The notes beneath the pieces were generated by a model. It was not told the DNA's origin. It was given only the letters and a program-made list of their open reading frames with translations, and did not search any database. Below, in pieces: positions 53,301 through 63,000 of a stretch of 64,000 bases of DNA. The position numbers were made by a program, and so were the translations under genes. Position 1 is the stretch's first letter. Every line of letters begins with the position of its first letter. The stretch covers positions 9,610,001 through 9,674,000 of the forward strand of contig NC_090134.1 in assembly GCF_040581485.1 (NCBI RefSeq). The letters run 5' to 3'. Origin of the DNA: Linepithema humile (lineage: Eukaryota; Arthropoda; Insecta; Hymenoptera; Formicidae).

Positions 53301-56300
53301 AACCGGCGCAGTCTTGCCATGCTAGAGTTCCGCACAGCGTCGTCGCGAGTTGCGTGGGGTGGGACCAACCCTGCCGCATTCACCCTCGCCGTATCCTCCC
53401 TTTAAGTTAATGCGTTGGGGCCACGGCAAGAAAAGAGTAACAAAAAGCCACATTTGCCGGGGCCGTCGATACCAAACATAGAAAGATACTCTTGATGGAG
53501 CGATAGTATCGAATAGTATCCGCAACGCGAGCCTGGTATCTTGGAAATTGAACTTGATTAAAAGAAGAATTGCCTTCTTTTACCCCACAATACGTTTAAT
53601 CAAGACTTTTTTTCCTGTGTACAATGTAGCTAATGGATAATTGTGCAAAATGTTTGCTTGGACAAAGGTTTGGAATTACGACGTCACTTTTCAAACATTC
53701 GTTTCAATTCTAAAGACACGCGGCTTTTTCAGAGGATTTTTTATCCTTGTTTTTAATATTCAGACGCAGTTAAGCAATTAAAAAATAAGTATGACGTTAT
53801 TTATATCTTTTTAAAAATATAAATCCCGCTTCAAGTAGAATTTTAAAAGCGACTCGCTGACATTTAAATGTAAATGTTAGAGTTAAAATACTCGAATGTT
53901 TAATTTGAACTTATTAAGTGGAATTATTAGCTAGAAAAGGTTTGCTCTTCTCTCGTAATGCTGTAATTTATTTGCAGGTCAAGCTATTCTTGAAAAATAA
54001 TCATTCTGTAAAAAGAATAATCGCGATAAGCCTGTACTCAGAACTGCCATACGGCTCAATCTTGTCACGCATGACATATTGGTTCGTATTGTTAGCAAAA
54101 AGTGTGGTCATACGAAAGGCTGGTATCGATTCTCGCAGTTCAACGGAGTTATGCACGTGAGAGTGCACGAATTGACCGGTCGGCACGCGACATCGCGATC
54201 ATTGTTGCATGGTCAAGCGTGAATGTCAACCGTCGCGTGGCATTGTTACGAAATCGCTCGGAGAAAGCATGCAGTTCGTATATTTCACATTGATGCACTC
54301 AAAACTCGGTTTAGAATCATTGTGGGTTCAACAAGTCTTTATAAAACAACATTCTATTTCATATCAAACTGCACTCGTATTGTAAAAATGCAAATTGCTT
54401 TTCGAAGAATTTTTTCTAAATCTCTTTTTGAAATTGTTAGATCTATTTTATTAATAATGTTGAAATTAAAAATCCTTATTTATTTACAATCGTCGAAAAG
54501 ATTATCAATTTTGTCGCTATACTTTGCACTTTGTACTCTATGCATAAATATATATGTGCATTTTGAGCTGATTGGCGATTAATTATTAGAACGTGATTAG
54601 TTTAATTCTATTTGTTACATTTGATTTCGAAATTTCTTTTCGAACGGTCTTAGCTAATAATTTCGTAAGGGTCTTATATGACTTAGACGCATGTTGTAAA
54701 CACCGTGCCTAACGCGACTTGTAATGCTTGAAGGGCGAAACGACCCTGCTGGTGCACCTGGAGCCGCGTTCCGCGAACGCGTTATCGTCAGCCCCTATCA
54801 ATGCACCCTGCCCCCCCCAAGACCCTTTTTCGCAGCCGTGCGGCTCTGTTCGCTGTACACGAAATCGATAGTCCCACAAGCGTGCGTGAGAAGTCGAGCA
54901 AAAACCGACGGACGGGACCTGTCCGTAACTTGCGGCGTTTGCAGTGCCTACCGCCTTCCGCATTTACGAAACTCGCATTGTCTCGTGACGTGTGCTTCCC
55001 GGAAATTACATGTATTCCGTAGAGCACACGGGGATAAGAATTGAATTAGACCGAGTTGCAGAGAGATATGTTCTCTCGGCGTTGGGCGAAAAGGCGATTT
55101 AACGTCGAGTTGTTAAACTCAGAACTAAATGCGAGTTTACCGTCGCGCATCGCTGAACGTGTCAGTGAAACATTGTATCTTGTCGCTTGGCATATATGTT
55201 GCAATCATAATAATTAGGCCCGTCGCATAAATGCTACAACGTTATAATGCTACAATGCTATAATTATAAGCTGATAGTTACAACTTATAAACGTAATTAT
55301 AAACTTAGAAGGCTTTATATTATAAGAGATTGTAATAATACAACTATAGAGTCGGCTGTAAAATAGATTCTTTTCACGAGCGGCACGAGCCGGGGATAAT
55401 TGGATGAGCACGGTGGCATCGATGCATTAGGAAAACGCGGCGCATCTGCCACGCGGAGAATTACGTTCCTAGTGCAAAGGTTAATCCCGTAGCCCACCCT
55501 CTCTCAATTCCCGTTCTGCGCTAATTAGGGATTGGTGTAATAGGGTGACTTTAGATCAACTTGTCTGTCATCTAGAGCTACGCTTTGTATGATATAATCG
55601 CCATTAGCTCTTCATAATTCTGATTTCCGATAGCATTACTCTGAGACGCGGTATAATTGAATCTACACGGGGAAAATTTTATATCAAAAGTTACTATGCA
55701 CGGCAGTAACCGGCAAAACCAAAATTTTTACCATGTTTTACATGTGAAAAACATAGTAAAATTTTTTATAACTCCTTCCGCGGCTACTATCGTACATAGT
55801 AATTTTTGATATAAAATTTTCTCCGTGTAGGAAAAGAGCGATTCCACAAAATTAAATCTTTACGTGCAAATAAACTTTTTTGTAAATTGAAATTACATTG
55901 ATGACATCGAACGAATGACCTTCATAAATGACTCGTCATAAAAAATTTCGACATATTTGTAATTAATATTTAATAGCACACATCTGGCAAGATTTTATAA
56001 TGGCGCGACTGCTGATTACTTTCATTGCGTCAGCTTTTTGATCTAACAGGTCACAAACATTACGCTACGGTGTTTACGTATGGGATTGCAAATGAGACTT
56101 TTAATACGGCATTTTAGCATACAATGATGGGAGTTAATTAATTAATCATGGATCTGGTGAGGCTTAGGCGATTCGGTCACGATGTCATATGACGAAAGAT
56201 CGCTCATCGACTCGCTTGTCGTTTATTTTTGTTTTAAAAATTATTACGTATTGTTTTTTGTTACGGTTTCCAGCTAGAAAATCAATGATGACTGTAGAAT

Positions 56301-57084
56301 GGTCAACATTCAGAGGTTTTGTTGCATTTGGATTTATTGGTTACGATATTAAACCATAAATTGCAAGTATGTTTCTAATGTCTTCATAAATTGCACACCG
56401 GTATGTATATAGGGTGTCCCAGACCAATCCATTAATATTATATTTCTAAAATCATTTAAAAATAAAAATTTTTATAGCAAAAATGTCGAAGCTACAGTAA
56501 TTTTTAAATGCGATGTGAGATTGATCAAGATTATTAAAATTTCAAGCATTCAGGCATAGTCGTATATTGATTTACCATGAAAAACTTAAAAAGTCCAGTA
56601 AACGCGTGAAATTTTGACATTTTAATTGGTTAACTTTAAACACTTTCCATTTTTAAGAACTGTTGTAGCCTCGACATTTTGAGATAAAGATTTTTGTCTT
56701 CAAATAACCTCCGGACTGCTATTAACGGGTGATCCCAGACACCTTGTATAAATTATGATTTTATCTCTCATTGTTTGATAATGAGAGAAATATAGAAATA
56801 AAACAAAAAAAAATATGTTTTCTAAAATGAAAAATAGTCATTGAATATCTTGCAGCTATCTAGCTTGTAGCTATAAAAGTTATAAGTTTATCGATTAACA
56901 AGCTTCAATCCATCGCAATTAGGATAATAATGCGCTAGAAAATATACATAGAAATAAAATGGATATATTTTAATGATAAAATTGTCAAAATGTTTTTGAA
57001 CGTACCACTTGAGACCATCAATATCCTTATCACCATCAGCAAGGACAACAGTAGAGTCGTGAACTGCAATCTAGGGCTCTGCAT
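6674..57084 (-). CDS. Ret: Ret receptor tyrosine kinase, 19 coding exons, 1,196 aa
   Basis: Exons in transcript order: 57084-57006, 27521-27303, 27189-27074, 26760-26628, 25466-25213, 23901-23721, 23628-23531, 19922-19645, 18950-18768, 17209-17034, 16630-16457, 16160-16058, 14385-14217, 10656-10349, 9504-9300, 9004-8875, 8390-8189, 7448-7270, 7077-6674. The phases join to 3,591 nt with one stop. Domain order is signal peptide, cadherin-like domains, cysteine-rich domain, membrane span (about 639-660), kinase (about 722-1030) and tail. Ret-specific matches include DPKWEFP before the kinase, TLKED with SELADLLSEYQLLK, LTRDVYEDDAYLKRSKGRVP in the activation loop, and STCSPDLTHCPD...ICPQDC in the cysteine-rich domain. 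Vertebrate RET is the signalling receptor for GDNF-family ligands with a co-receptor; insect Ret acts in neurons, but its ligand is less certain. The length is close to that of other insect Ret proteins. All introns are GT-AG except one GC-AG (donor at 26627). Confidence 0.95.
7270..10656 (-). CDS. Ret: Ret exons 14-18: tyrosine kinase domain
   Basis: Exon 14 (10656-10349): glycine loop LGEGEFGRV (about 739-747), catalytic lysine in TVAVK (K767), gatekeeper isoleucine in YLIIEFAEFGSLR (about I815; V804 in human RET). Exon 15 (9504-9300): kinase insert, then LSFAWQISKGMTYLADIK. Exon 16 (9004-8875): HRDLAARN with catalytic D897, DFG (915-917) and activation-loop Y923 and Y928 in DVYEDDAY. Exon 17 (8390-8189): PVKWMAPESL, SDVWSFGVLLWELVTLG. 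Exon 18 (7448-7270): MVSCWHQEPAMRPSF and YLDL. All catalytic residues are intact, so an active kinase is expected. Confidence 0.96.
14217..14385 (-). CDS. Ret: Ret exon 13: juxtamembrane region
   Basis: Encodes MAAKGARRECKHRVDDAANG through DYIDRGDGLLIGLDTF to LPKTCP, then joins PDPKWEFP of exon 14 in phase 0. It is basic next to the membrane and has almost no similarity to vertebrate RET, so it was placed by splice phase and position. Good acceptor (TTCCAG) and donor (GTAAGA). Confidence 0.85.
16058..16160 (-). CDS. Ret: Ret exon 12: transmembrane segment
   Basis: Encodes SSGPCGPTCMIGVIGASLFV followed by LIVILGSFVTWRY. The hydrophobic stretch is at about residues 639-660, with two cysteines just outside and W-R-Y-R at the cytoplasmic edge. 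The phases (2 nt borrowed at each side) fit exons 11 and 13. Confidence 0.92.
16457..18950 (-). CDS. Ret: Ret exons 9-11: end of CLD4 and cysteine-rich domain
   Basis: Exon 9 (18950-18768) has LKLEWTGADSNMTVQVNLIE and CEKSCGTGSG. Exon 10 (17209-17034) has CMWRS, YYSTCSPDLTHCPDNECDEL and RICPQDCTVE. Exon 11 (16630-16457) has GDRGIKSGLSTCACDDRGQC followed by QCG and a lysine/glycine-rich linker (KKPSGGGGKKNG) not seen in vertebrate RET. The cysteine pattern matches the RET cysteine-rich domain, which contacts ligand and co-receptor in vertebrates. Exon 11 ends at an atypical GTCGGT donor. Confidence 0.92.
17264..17342. repeat. (GA)n microsatellite in a Ret intron
   Basis: About 39 GA units without interruption. 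On the Ret sense strand this is a (CT)n tract ending about 55 bases upstream of the acceptor of exon 10 (exon start 17209). Confidence 0.97.
19645..23901 (-). CDS. Ret: Ret exons 6-8: cadherin-like domains 3-4
   Basis: Exon 6 (23901-23721) carries KDADVVTSNQYNVRLLGDT, equivalent to the FDADVV/LLPGDTW segment of RET. Exon 7 (23628-23531) carries YRVVLQITDESLREGYGPNS. Exon 8 (19922-19645) carries ARISPKYLRVAKPSSKPHPS and ends in RDVI-Q, with GIVYVSDETKLR matching RET GILFVNDTKALR. The domains are less conserved than the kinase, but order and landmarks are retained. Confidence 0.9.
20635..20694. repeat. 26-bp direct repeat in a Ret intron
   Basis: Two identical copies of a 26-base sequence beginning AGAGCGAATAAATTC start at 20635 and 20669, a 34-base period. 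They lie in the intron between Ret exons 7 and 8. Confidence 0.85.
21687..21906. mobile_element. Possible short inverted-repeat element
   Basis: The left end reads TATAGGGTGTTC and the right end is the inverse of TACAGGGTGTGT, with the AT-rich interior showing only weak inverted similarity. This terminus type is common in insect MITEs, but the arms are poor, so this is tentative. It sits in the intron between Ret exons 7 and 8. Confidence 0.3.
24848..24945. repeat. 49-bp tandem duplication in a Ret intron
   Basis: Two adjacent copies of a 49-base unit starting CATTTTTGTAAAAA (24848 and 24897) differ at about one position, so the duplication is recent. It lies in the intron between Ret exons 5 and 6. 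Confidence 0.85.
25213..25466 (-). CDS. Ret: Ret exon 5: cadherin-like domain 2 with calcium-site motif
   Basis: Encodes residues about 183-267. LDRD at about 200-203 and DEDDNPP at 244-250 correspond to the ALDRE and DEDDSAP positions of RET, which coordinate calcium between cadherin-like domains 2 and 3. The exon starts by completing a Gly codon with the last base of exon 4 and ends in phase 0 before GTAATT. Confidence 0.9.
26628..27521 (-). CDS. Ret: Ret exons 2-4: N-terminal cadherin-like domain region
   Basis: Exon 2 (27521-27303) encodes ELYFPQSNFTLRLPYLARD and onward, exon 3 (27189-27074) ALDTIVVKATEKNFGKAV and exon 4 (26760-26628) DMCFWNTSRYRIYENQPVTM to AYELLN. ENQPVTMIGTF followed by LCPEFRVAYELL parallels the RIRENRPPGTF and CPNISVAYRLL segments of vertebrate RET cadherin-like domain 2. 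Several N-glycosylation sequons are present. Exon 4 ends at a GC donor. Confidence 0.9.
29531..29610. mobile_element. 80-bp mariner-like MITE with TA target duplication
   Basis: The left end TTGAGTTGGTCAGAAGG is an imperfect inverse of the right end, which read from the other strand is TTGGGTTGATCAGAAAG. The arms extend about 28 bases. The element is flanked on both sides by TA (29529-29530 and 29611-29612), the target duplication of Tc1/mariner transposons. TTRGGTTGRTCAGAAAGTT is a typical mariner terminus. No transposase remains. Confidence 0.8.
34891..34926. repeat. Nine-base AT microsatellite
   Basis: About three and a half units of TTTTAATAA in tandem, in otherwise featureless AT-rich intron sequence. 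Confidence 0.8.
37454..37487 (+). promoter_or_regulatory. Inr + DPE core promoter, copy 1
   Basis: TCAGTTCG at 37454-37461 matches the arthropod initiator (TCAGTY). With A at 37456 as +1, AGTCG falls at +28 to +32 (37483-37487), exactly the position and consensus (RGWYV) of the downstream promoter element. No TATA box is obvious at -30. About 94 bases downstream, at 37550, is a strong splice donor (A|GTAAGTATC). Confidence 0.6.
37578..37940 (+). CDS. Possible orphan ORF, 120 aa, in duplicated block
   Basis: ATG at 37578, 122 bases after the predicted Inr, opens 120 codons beginning MSDCFEALFRRRDRECAR; the later part contains SVASVIQRQKHRGASEK and KSIEGF. It is rich in Arg, Ser and Lys and shows no signal peptide, membrane span or known domain. 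Unit 2 contains the equivalent of both parts (YLELLFYLRDCN and NAFQYQKHRELSTKAS...KSIEGL), but in two different frames and without an ATG in the first. A CAG|GTAATG donor-like site lies inside it (37814). It may be a small lineage-specific gene or simply leader sequence; translation is unproven. Confidence 0.25.
   Translation: MSDCFEALFRRRDRECARVRFLLSESSLRVGRRFSFFDMDLSCVSYADYFSVASVIQRQKHRGASEKTSDKSIEGFIEAGNGVCSNISICVGQCRVRHDSSEIFPLIKSSSSCRRVTSIE
42078..42111 (+). promoter_or_regulatory. Inr + DPE core promoter, copy 2
   Basis: TCAGTTCG at 42078-42085 with +1 at 42080 and AGTCG at +28 to +32 (42107-42111). Spacing and sequence equal copy 1 although the surrounding bases have diverged, which suggests that the promoter was kept by selection. 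The copy 1 donor GTAAGTATC corresponds to a weaker GTAATA here. Confidence 0.6.
42720..42988 (+). other. Leader-like exon ending in a splice donor
   Basis: Relatively CG-rich sequence with stop codons in all frames ends at ACTG|GTGAGTG (donor at 42989). It contains TCGGGAGTGTCG at 42838-42849; the same 12-mer is at 42567-42578 just upstream. It lies downstream of the copy 2 promoter on the same strand. A 5' noncoding exon is inferred; the exon start is not defined. Confidence 0.3.
44939..44959. repeat. Poly-T tract
   Basis: Twenty-one uninterrupted T. It could be the A-tail of a reverse-oriented retroposon, but no recognisable element precedes it. Confidence 0.9.
55663..55830. mobile_element. 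168-bp foldback MITE
   Basis: The left end CTACACGGGGAAAATTTTAT and the right end, read from the other strand (CTACACGGAGAAAATTTTAT), stay nearly identical for about 36 bases, reaching AAATTACTATG. The interior is also partly self-complementary (CATGTTTTACATG). The ends and size fit a non-autonomous DNA element. A target duplication was not evident. It sits in Ret intron 1, 1.2 kb from exon 1. Confidence 0.75.
56409..56750. mobile_element. About 342-bp foldback MITE
   Basis: The ends read TATAGGGTGTCCCAGACC and, inverted, TATACAAGGTGTCTGGGATC. Inside, 56,456-56,510 (GTCGAAGCTACAGTAATTTT) is the inverse of 56,647-56,700 (GTTGTAGCCTCGACATTTTG), and the similarity continues towards the centre, so nearly the whole element can fold on itself. 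TA lies at both edges. No coding capacity. In Ret intron 1 close to exon 1. Confidence 0.75.
57006..57084 (-). CDS. Ret: Ret exon 1: start codon and signal peptide
   Basis: ATG at 57084-57082 opens 26 codons, MQSPRLQFTTLLLSLLMVIR followed by ILMVSS, a good signal peptide. It ends in phase 1 at a GTACGT donor. The single leftover G joins exon 2 (27521) to give E-L-Y-F-P, matching the start of mature RET (LYF). The correct phase, signal peptide and homology junction support linking these exons across 29.5 kb. An upstream noncoding exon cannot be excluded. Confidence 0.82.
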
Positions 57085-60000
57085 GATGGATGACGCACGT
57101 TCGTCGTTCGATCAATTGCAAAGATCACTCTGACATAGTCGTCACTGCGTCTCGAAATTCCACCGGTTCGGTGAAGAAATTTTTCTTCCACAACAATGCA
57201 CCGTCGTTTTTCACATGCGTTTCTCTATCTGTGAACTTTAAATTTAACTATCGACGCGAAAGTCGAATCGAGACGTTTAAAGGGATGTCGAGATCACATA
57301 AAAATATGTTTACATCTGAATTTATCTGAATGTATTACAAGGCCGCGGATTTGGAATAGCATTTTTAATCCCGCATTCGACTCGTGTAGATTAAAAATGG
57401 AAATAATAATATATTCGTTGTGTGACTAACGTGACATTGATCAAACTTTGCATTGATTAGGCTCCGTTTTCCTTATTAGTTTCTTATGGTTTGTTAATTT
57501 ATTGCGCCTCTGATACTGACGAGATTTTTCAAAATACAGTCTATATGTTAAATAAAATAATATTTTATTAAAATTACAGTCGACAAAACGATGAAATATA
57601 ATCGCGTCGGACAATTGTTGCTTCGCGAAATAAAACGCGACACGGAGTTCATAAAAAAAAGAAAGAAAAAAATAGAACGACCAATTGATTTTCGTGAATG
57701 CTAAATGAAAGTGTTTCTGCGTTTTGGCGCAGAGATATACAGGGTGCCCCGTCGAGGAATGTCAATATTTTCGGAGATAATAGCGGTGACGATCTTGGGT
57801 AAAGAGAACTGTATAAATATGCATGCAGTTCTTGCAGATTGTGGATAAAGAGAAGATAGAAGTCTTTTTCTTATAAAAAATTTAATATACAAATTAATTG
57901 TGCAAGATAAAACACTGTTGTTTATCACTTACAAAAAATTTTTAAATATATTTCAAGTTTCGTGGAATCTTCTTTTATTTGTACGTAATTGCGCAAGTGT
58001 TTACATTTATCCTGTCATTTAGGAGAATATTGGCATTTCCTTACGGTGCATCTTGTAAATATCGCCGATGCATCTTTACGCAGTTGTAAAAACGGAAGCT
58101 GCGTGATCGGTCATTTTTTGCAGCGAAATCGCGACAAAAATTAATATTAATAACAGAAACAGCATTCAATTAGCATTAAATCCGATATTACACAGTACCT
58201 CCACGCGAAATTCGCTATACTTTCGCTTTCGGCCGAGCAACAACCGGAGCAACATCGAGCGACGCAGATCTCGGACGACTGAGATGACTTTTTATTGCAA
58301 TAAGACGGTGTCTCATCTTCCGATATCGCACTTAACGGTTTTGTTTAGAGACATAAATATCGTAGAGAGAAGAGACCGTATCCGGACGTCGCGACGTTAC
58401 GGCATTGCAGCCGATACTAAAGCGATGTCGGGACGCCCGCCGTTATCGGACACAATTTTCCACGCGTGCGCACGTGCCCCCCTGGCACTGGGGGCGGCTG
58501 AAACAACGTAGGGTAACGCGGGGCGCCGCGGGGTGACGTGGGGTGACAACGTCGAGGGAATCCCCTATGGCCGCACTGGGAATAGGCGCGACTCCTCTTT
58601 TGCACATTGTTACGTACTTTGATAATTACCGCCTCAACATGCAGTAATCACTTCGTTGTAAGATTTTAGAAAGTGCGGGTGCCCGAGTTTACGTGTTTCG
58701 ATTTAAAGTAGAAACAATTGGATTAAAAGCATGTAGGATTATTTAGTTACTTTGGATTTGTTTTAAGAATTAATTATCTTGATATAACAAGTGAAAATTT
58801 ATAAGCAAATCTAAATCAAATTAAATAGCAAGTAAAATAAAAGTTTAGGATATAAATACGTAAAATAATTAATGTATTATGAAGTGCATTATTTATGATA
58901 TAAATAAATGAGTTGAGCTTATATAAAAAATTGCCAAGGTAAGAATACGTTTAAGATGATAGATAATATATTTTCTCGCAATTATTTTGAATTGAGATTA
59001 TTTATAATTAATCTTGAATAAAATTACGAAATAAGCAAATTATTACAAATTCATATATCGAAAAAATACCTAAGGTATTTAAATGTAAAAGGATGCTATA
59101 TTTTTAAAACAAGTTTTTCTGTCAACTCATAAATTACCATTTTATTGAATTTCTCGCATTTTCGGCCACTCTTTATATTTATTTCATTTATTCCATTCTT
59201 TATATTATTTCACAAGTAGCAAACGGTTTCGTATCGATCGCAACTGTCTCATCTGCGATAAGTTGCATTATTCGTCGTTTCTTTTAATTTAATTAGCATA
59301 TTGATTTGACTACAGGTTCGTTCCGTTTCCACTTGATCTCGTAAATTCGAGCACTCGTGAAATCGCAGAAGCCAGTGTGCTCTTCAGTGTACCGAGTCTG
59401 TAGTTAGGGATGAGGGAAATGCTGCTTTTTTCTTTTATTTTTCTTAGCGCAAGCTTAGGCACGTGACACATGTTTGATTTACAGCACGACGTTTAGACGC
59501 CGCTCGTTTTTTCAGTTTTACGGACGTTTTATTCGCAACAGAAGACATCTTTATGATTTAGCGCATTTCTCGCCGACGAATACACTTAACTAAATGCTTT
59601 TTCTCGCTCAGTGTCGTTCTTATATTTTTTAGAACCCTTTAAGCATCAAAATAATTCGCAGTTTCTGTTATATGTATTATTTTATATATTTATTTTACTC
59701 TTACAAAGGATTATAAAGAAAGTAATAGATAAATAATAAGTTCGAGAAACAAATTATACGATAGGCGACATATTTCTTGTGGATATTAAAATTAAAATTT
59801 GTTAAATATTTGTTTCTTTAATTTTATAGATTCTGAAAGCTTTTCGCTAATAAGGCTTAAGTTTCTTATGACGATTCCGCGAAGTACGTATTTGTCTCCC
59901 GATTTCTTAAGTTTAGAGACGTCACTGCAGTTTTCTCCGTAAGACGTGTGTTTTAGCAAAGATTACGCATCACTGCCTTGCTTACTTGCAAAGTTTGCGT

Positions 60001-63000
60001 AAAAAGTTAAATCGACCACTGCGTCAGAACCAACGTTTGACGCGTGATTTACAGTTTATGCAACCAAGTTGTCGGTGGTGACCTTTGAGTGATGCATTTG
60101 CATTCGCGATATGCATCTTGCCGTCAACGTTGACGAATCGAAAAACCTATGGATATGAAAAATTTAATGCAATTTATCGACGCATTTTATTCTTGAAATG
60201 TGTTTACGACAAACTGATATTTGTATTTTGAACGTGACAGTACAATGTTAATGAGCTTTCAGACGATAAAAAAATTCTTGCAATTTTTATTAATTTATTA
60301 TGTTATTTAATTATTTATTTTATTATTGTTTTTAACAATATTAATGCACAAATTAATTTGATGAATGGCGTCACGAGAATTACGTTACGTTTTGCAAGTA
60401 ACATTAAATTTCTACAATGTACTGGATATATGCAAGGATGTGTCAGCGGAAGTCACGCACTTTTTTCAAATTAGAAATTTTTTCATTACTTTTGCTTTAT
60501 TATCAGTAAAACATTTTTAAACATGGATATCAAAATAATCTTATTCTTATTAATTTAGTTATGTGGTTGACAAAAAAAAAGATTTCTATAGAGATACCAT
60601 GTAAATAAAACGCAGGTTATTCTGCTGGGAAAAATAATGTAATGACCAGGTGGATGGTTGATTGATTCTGTATATTCAATGGAACCCTCGCTGTAGCAGA
60701 ATAGTTGAGAGATTAGAGCCCCCATTGCGCATAATCTACATGTTCCTGTGAGATTCTTGCCATGTGTGTCTACTCCATCTAATTGCATTCCTACGTAGTA
60801 TGTATATCGCAAAATGAGGTACAATTACAATTAAAAATAGCTTTGCTTTTTAGTAAAAGGATATTAATTATTTACATAAAAGAAATTGTTCATAAAAATT
60901 GATGTCTTGATGATCAGATTATCATATTTTTAACGTCTCTCCTTTATGTATCTCCAATTATAATTTTCTTTTCTTCAAAAGTTAAAAGCAAATTAAATTT
61001 ATATTCATGCTATTTTCAAGTCTATTTTATTGACATAATATATAAGTCTTATAATTAAGAATTAGGTCAGCAGTTTTAATTAATTAATTAAAATTTAAAT
61101 CTTTCTTCGTTCTTTTAAAAGGGAGATTATAGATACCTTTCACAATTTTCTCTCATTACGCTGTACATTTCAGCATATTCAATACTTGAGTCATCGTTCT
61201 AAATATTTGCTTCTTTCCTTTTGTTTATTATGTTCGCTGAGAGCAATATTTCAGAATTAGCGCCCAACATCCATGCAATCTCAATGCTCGACACGCTATC
61301 GATTATTATATTTATCGATATAGCGGGCGTAATACTTTATTTGTTGCGACGTCGATGAGAGCGCGAACGATACAATAGATACATTATTGCACCTCTATCT
61401 TCCCACGAGCGAGAGACGCTACAGCGATCGCGTCATGAATTTATCTATATGCGCGTTGCACTAACGATAAAGCTTACCCTGTGAAATAGACGTGGAGATT
61501 GTAGCATGGTAACGTTGTTTGCCATCTGGTATTACGCTGGTCAAGTCACGGCCTCGCACCATTGCCATATCGGTTAGCAATCCAATTCCATTTCACACAT
61601 ACAGAAAAAATATCACCCATTAGAGAATATCGACTACGGGCACAATTTTTTGTAATAATCTTAAAGTTGATAGTTTCTTAATGAGATTTTCAAATCTTAA
61701 TTCTTCTAAACGTTCTTCATTCAGCGTTTTATATAACAAAGCTTTGTTAAAATTCAGAATAATGGTAAAATTATATTGCATCATAGACGGAATTATTTTT
61801 TCATAAATTTCAAATGCGTAAAAGATAAAAAATGTAAAGATTTGTATAAAACTGCTCGGCCAGTATTATAATTCCATAATGGCAGAGATATAAAATCTCG
61901 CCAGAATCGTTTGCGTCATTTTAAATCGCGCGTTTCGTAAAGTGCATGCAAACGCAAATGTTCTAGCTTGAAGAAATATCATATTCGAGAGGAACGTTTC
62001 GAGTGTAAGAAAATGGTATACCCCTTGCATTGTAGTAATGGCCGGTCTGGGATAACGCGCGCGAAGGGTGCATTTCAATTGATCCACCGCTATCGCGAGG
62101 AGGGTTCGTTGACCAACATTATCGTATATAACAAGGCGCACGCGAAGTCTCGGGGTGCTCTTGTTTCGGGTGTCCTTGCAGAGCAATCACTTTCCCATTA
62201 AGGTCGTCGACACATCAGTAGTCTTATTCTGATTATATTAATCATAATTGATTTAATATAATATGAACAATGAAAAGTTAATAATTTTTCTCGACCATTT
62301 CCAAATTTTAATCGATTAAATAATACATAAATTAATTACGTAATATATGTAAAATTTATAAAATTATACAGCTTTGCAGCAAAAATTTTATTAAATTATC
62401 ATTTTTCTTTCCCGCAAATTTCTTAACATTCTGTGAAATAAAATTTTGATTAAATATGAAATCTTTCTTATCTTTATTATTAAGAATGACGATATGCTAA
62501 AAATTAGATATGTTAATAATATTATTATTAAGCTATGGTTATATAATATATAACTATAGTGTTGTTTTGGATATCATTCTAATATAAATGTATTTATGTT
62601 TTACAGATAAACCTTGTGCGTGTAATCGGTGCTACGAAATATATTCGTTTCATCGTAATATAATAAAATGCGCGTCGGGAGTGTCGTTTAAAGTAAGTCG
62701 CGCGATTTTCGTATTCGGGTACGCGCGCGAGCAAAGCGTGCGCCGCGAACGCGTGTGAGTCAGTGAGTGCCTCGAAGAACCGCTAAGAGGAAGGCCTAAG
62801 GAGGCATCGGACGACAGCAGAGCGATGATACGGTAAGTAATTTATCATAAAAAATGCATTATTTTAGTGATAATAAAGAAAACATACATATGTATGTACG
62901 TACTGTACCATCAGTCTTTTGCTCGAAGCAAGAATTTCCCGTGCTTAATGGTCGGAACCGGAATTTCTGAAGGGTCGTTCGTTTATTTTCGCCATTCATT

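Larger units (their letters stand above)
27522..57005 (-). other. Ret: 29.5-kb first intron of Ret
   Basis: Separates the signal-peptide exon from the first cadherin-like exon and makes up nearly half of the window. It contains a diverged tandem duplication with + strand core promoters (about 35.9-44.3 kb) and three compact inverted-repeat elements (29.5, 55.7 and 56.4 kb). The stretches 27.6-29.5, 29.7-35.8 and 44.3-55.6 kb show only short unsupported ORFs and simple AT-rich sequence, with no recognisable gene or RNA. Confidence 0.8.

Noticed and set aside
54724..55044. Overlapping ORFs in several frames on both strands
   Set aside because: Simultaneous open frames in a locally GC-rich patch are explained by few stop codons; no motif supports any frame.
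57735..57760. Transposon-like terminus ACAGGGTGCCCCGTC
   Set aside because: Only one end is visible; no inverted partner was found within several hundred bases.
60555..60824. Minus-strand ORF of 89 codons
   Set aside because: No recognisable domain, no splice sites or promoter, isolated in AT-rich DNA.
62532..62558. 27-base near-perfect AT palindrome
   Set aside because: Simple alternating AT sequence; too common in AT-rich insect DNA to interpret.
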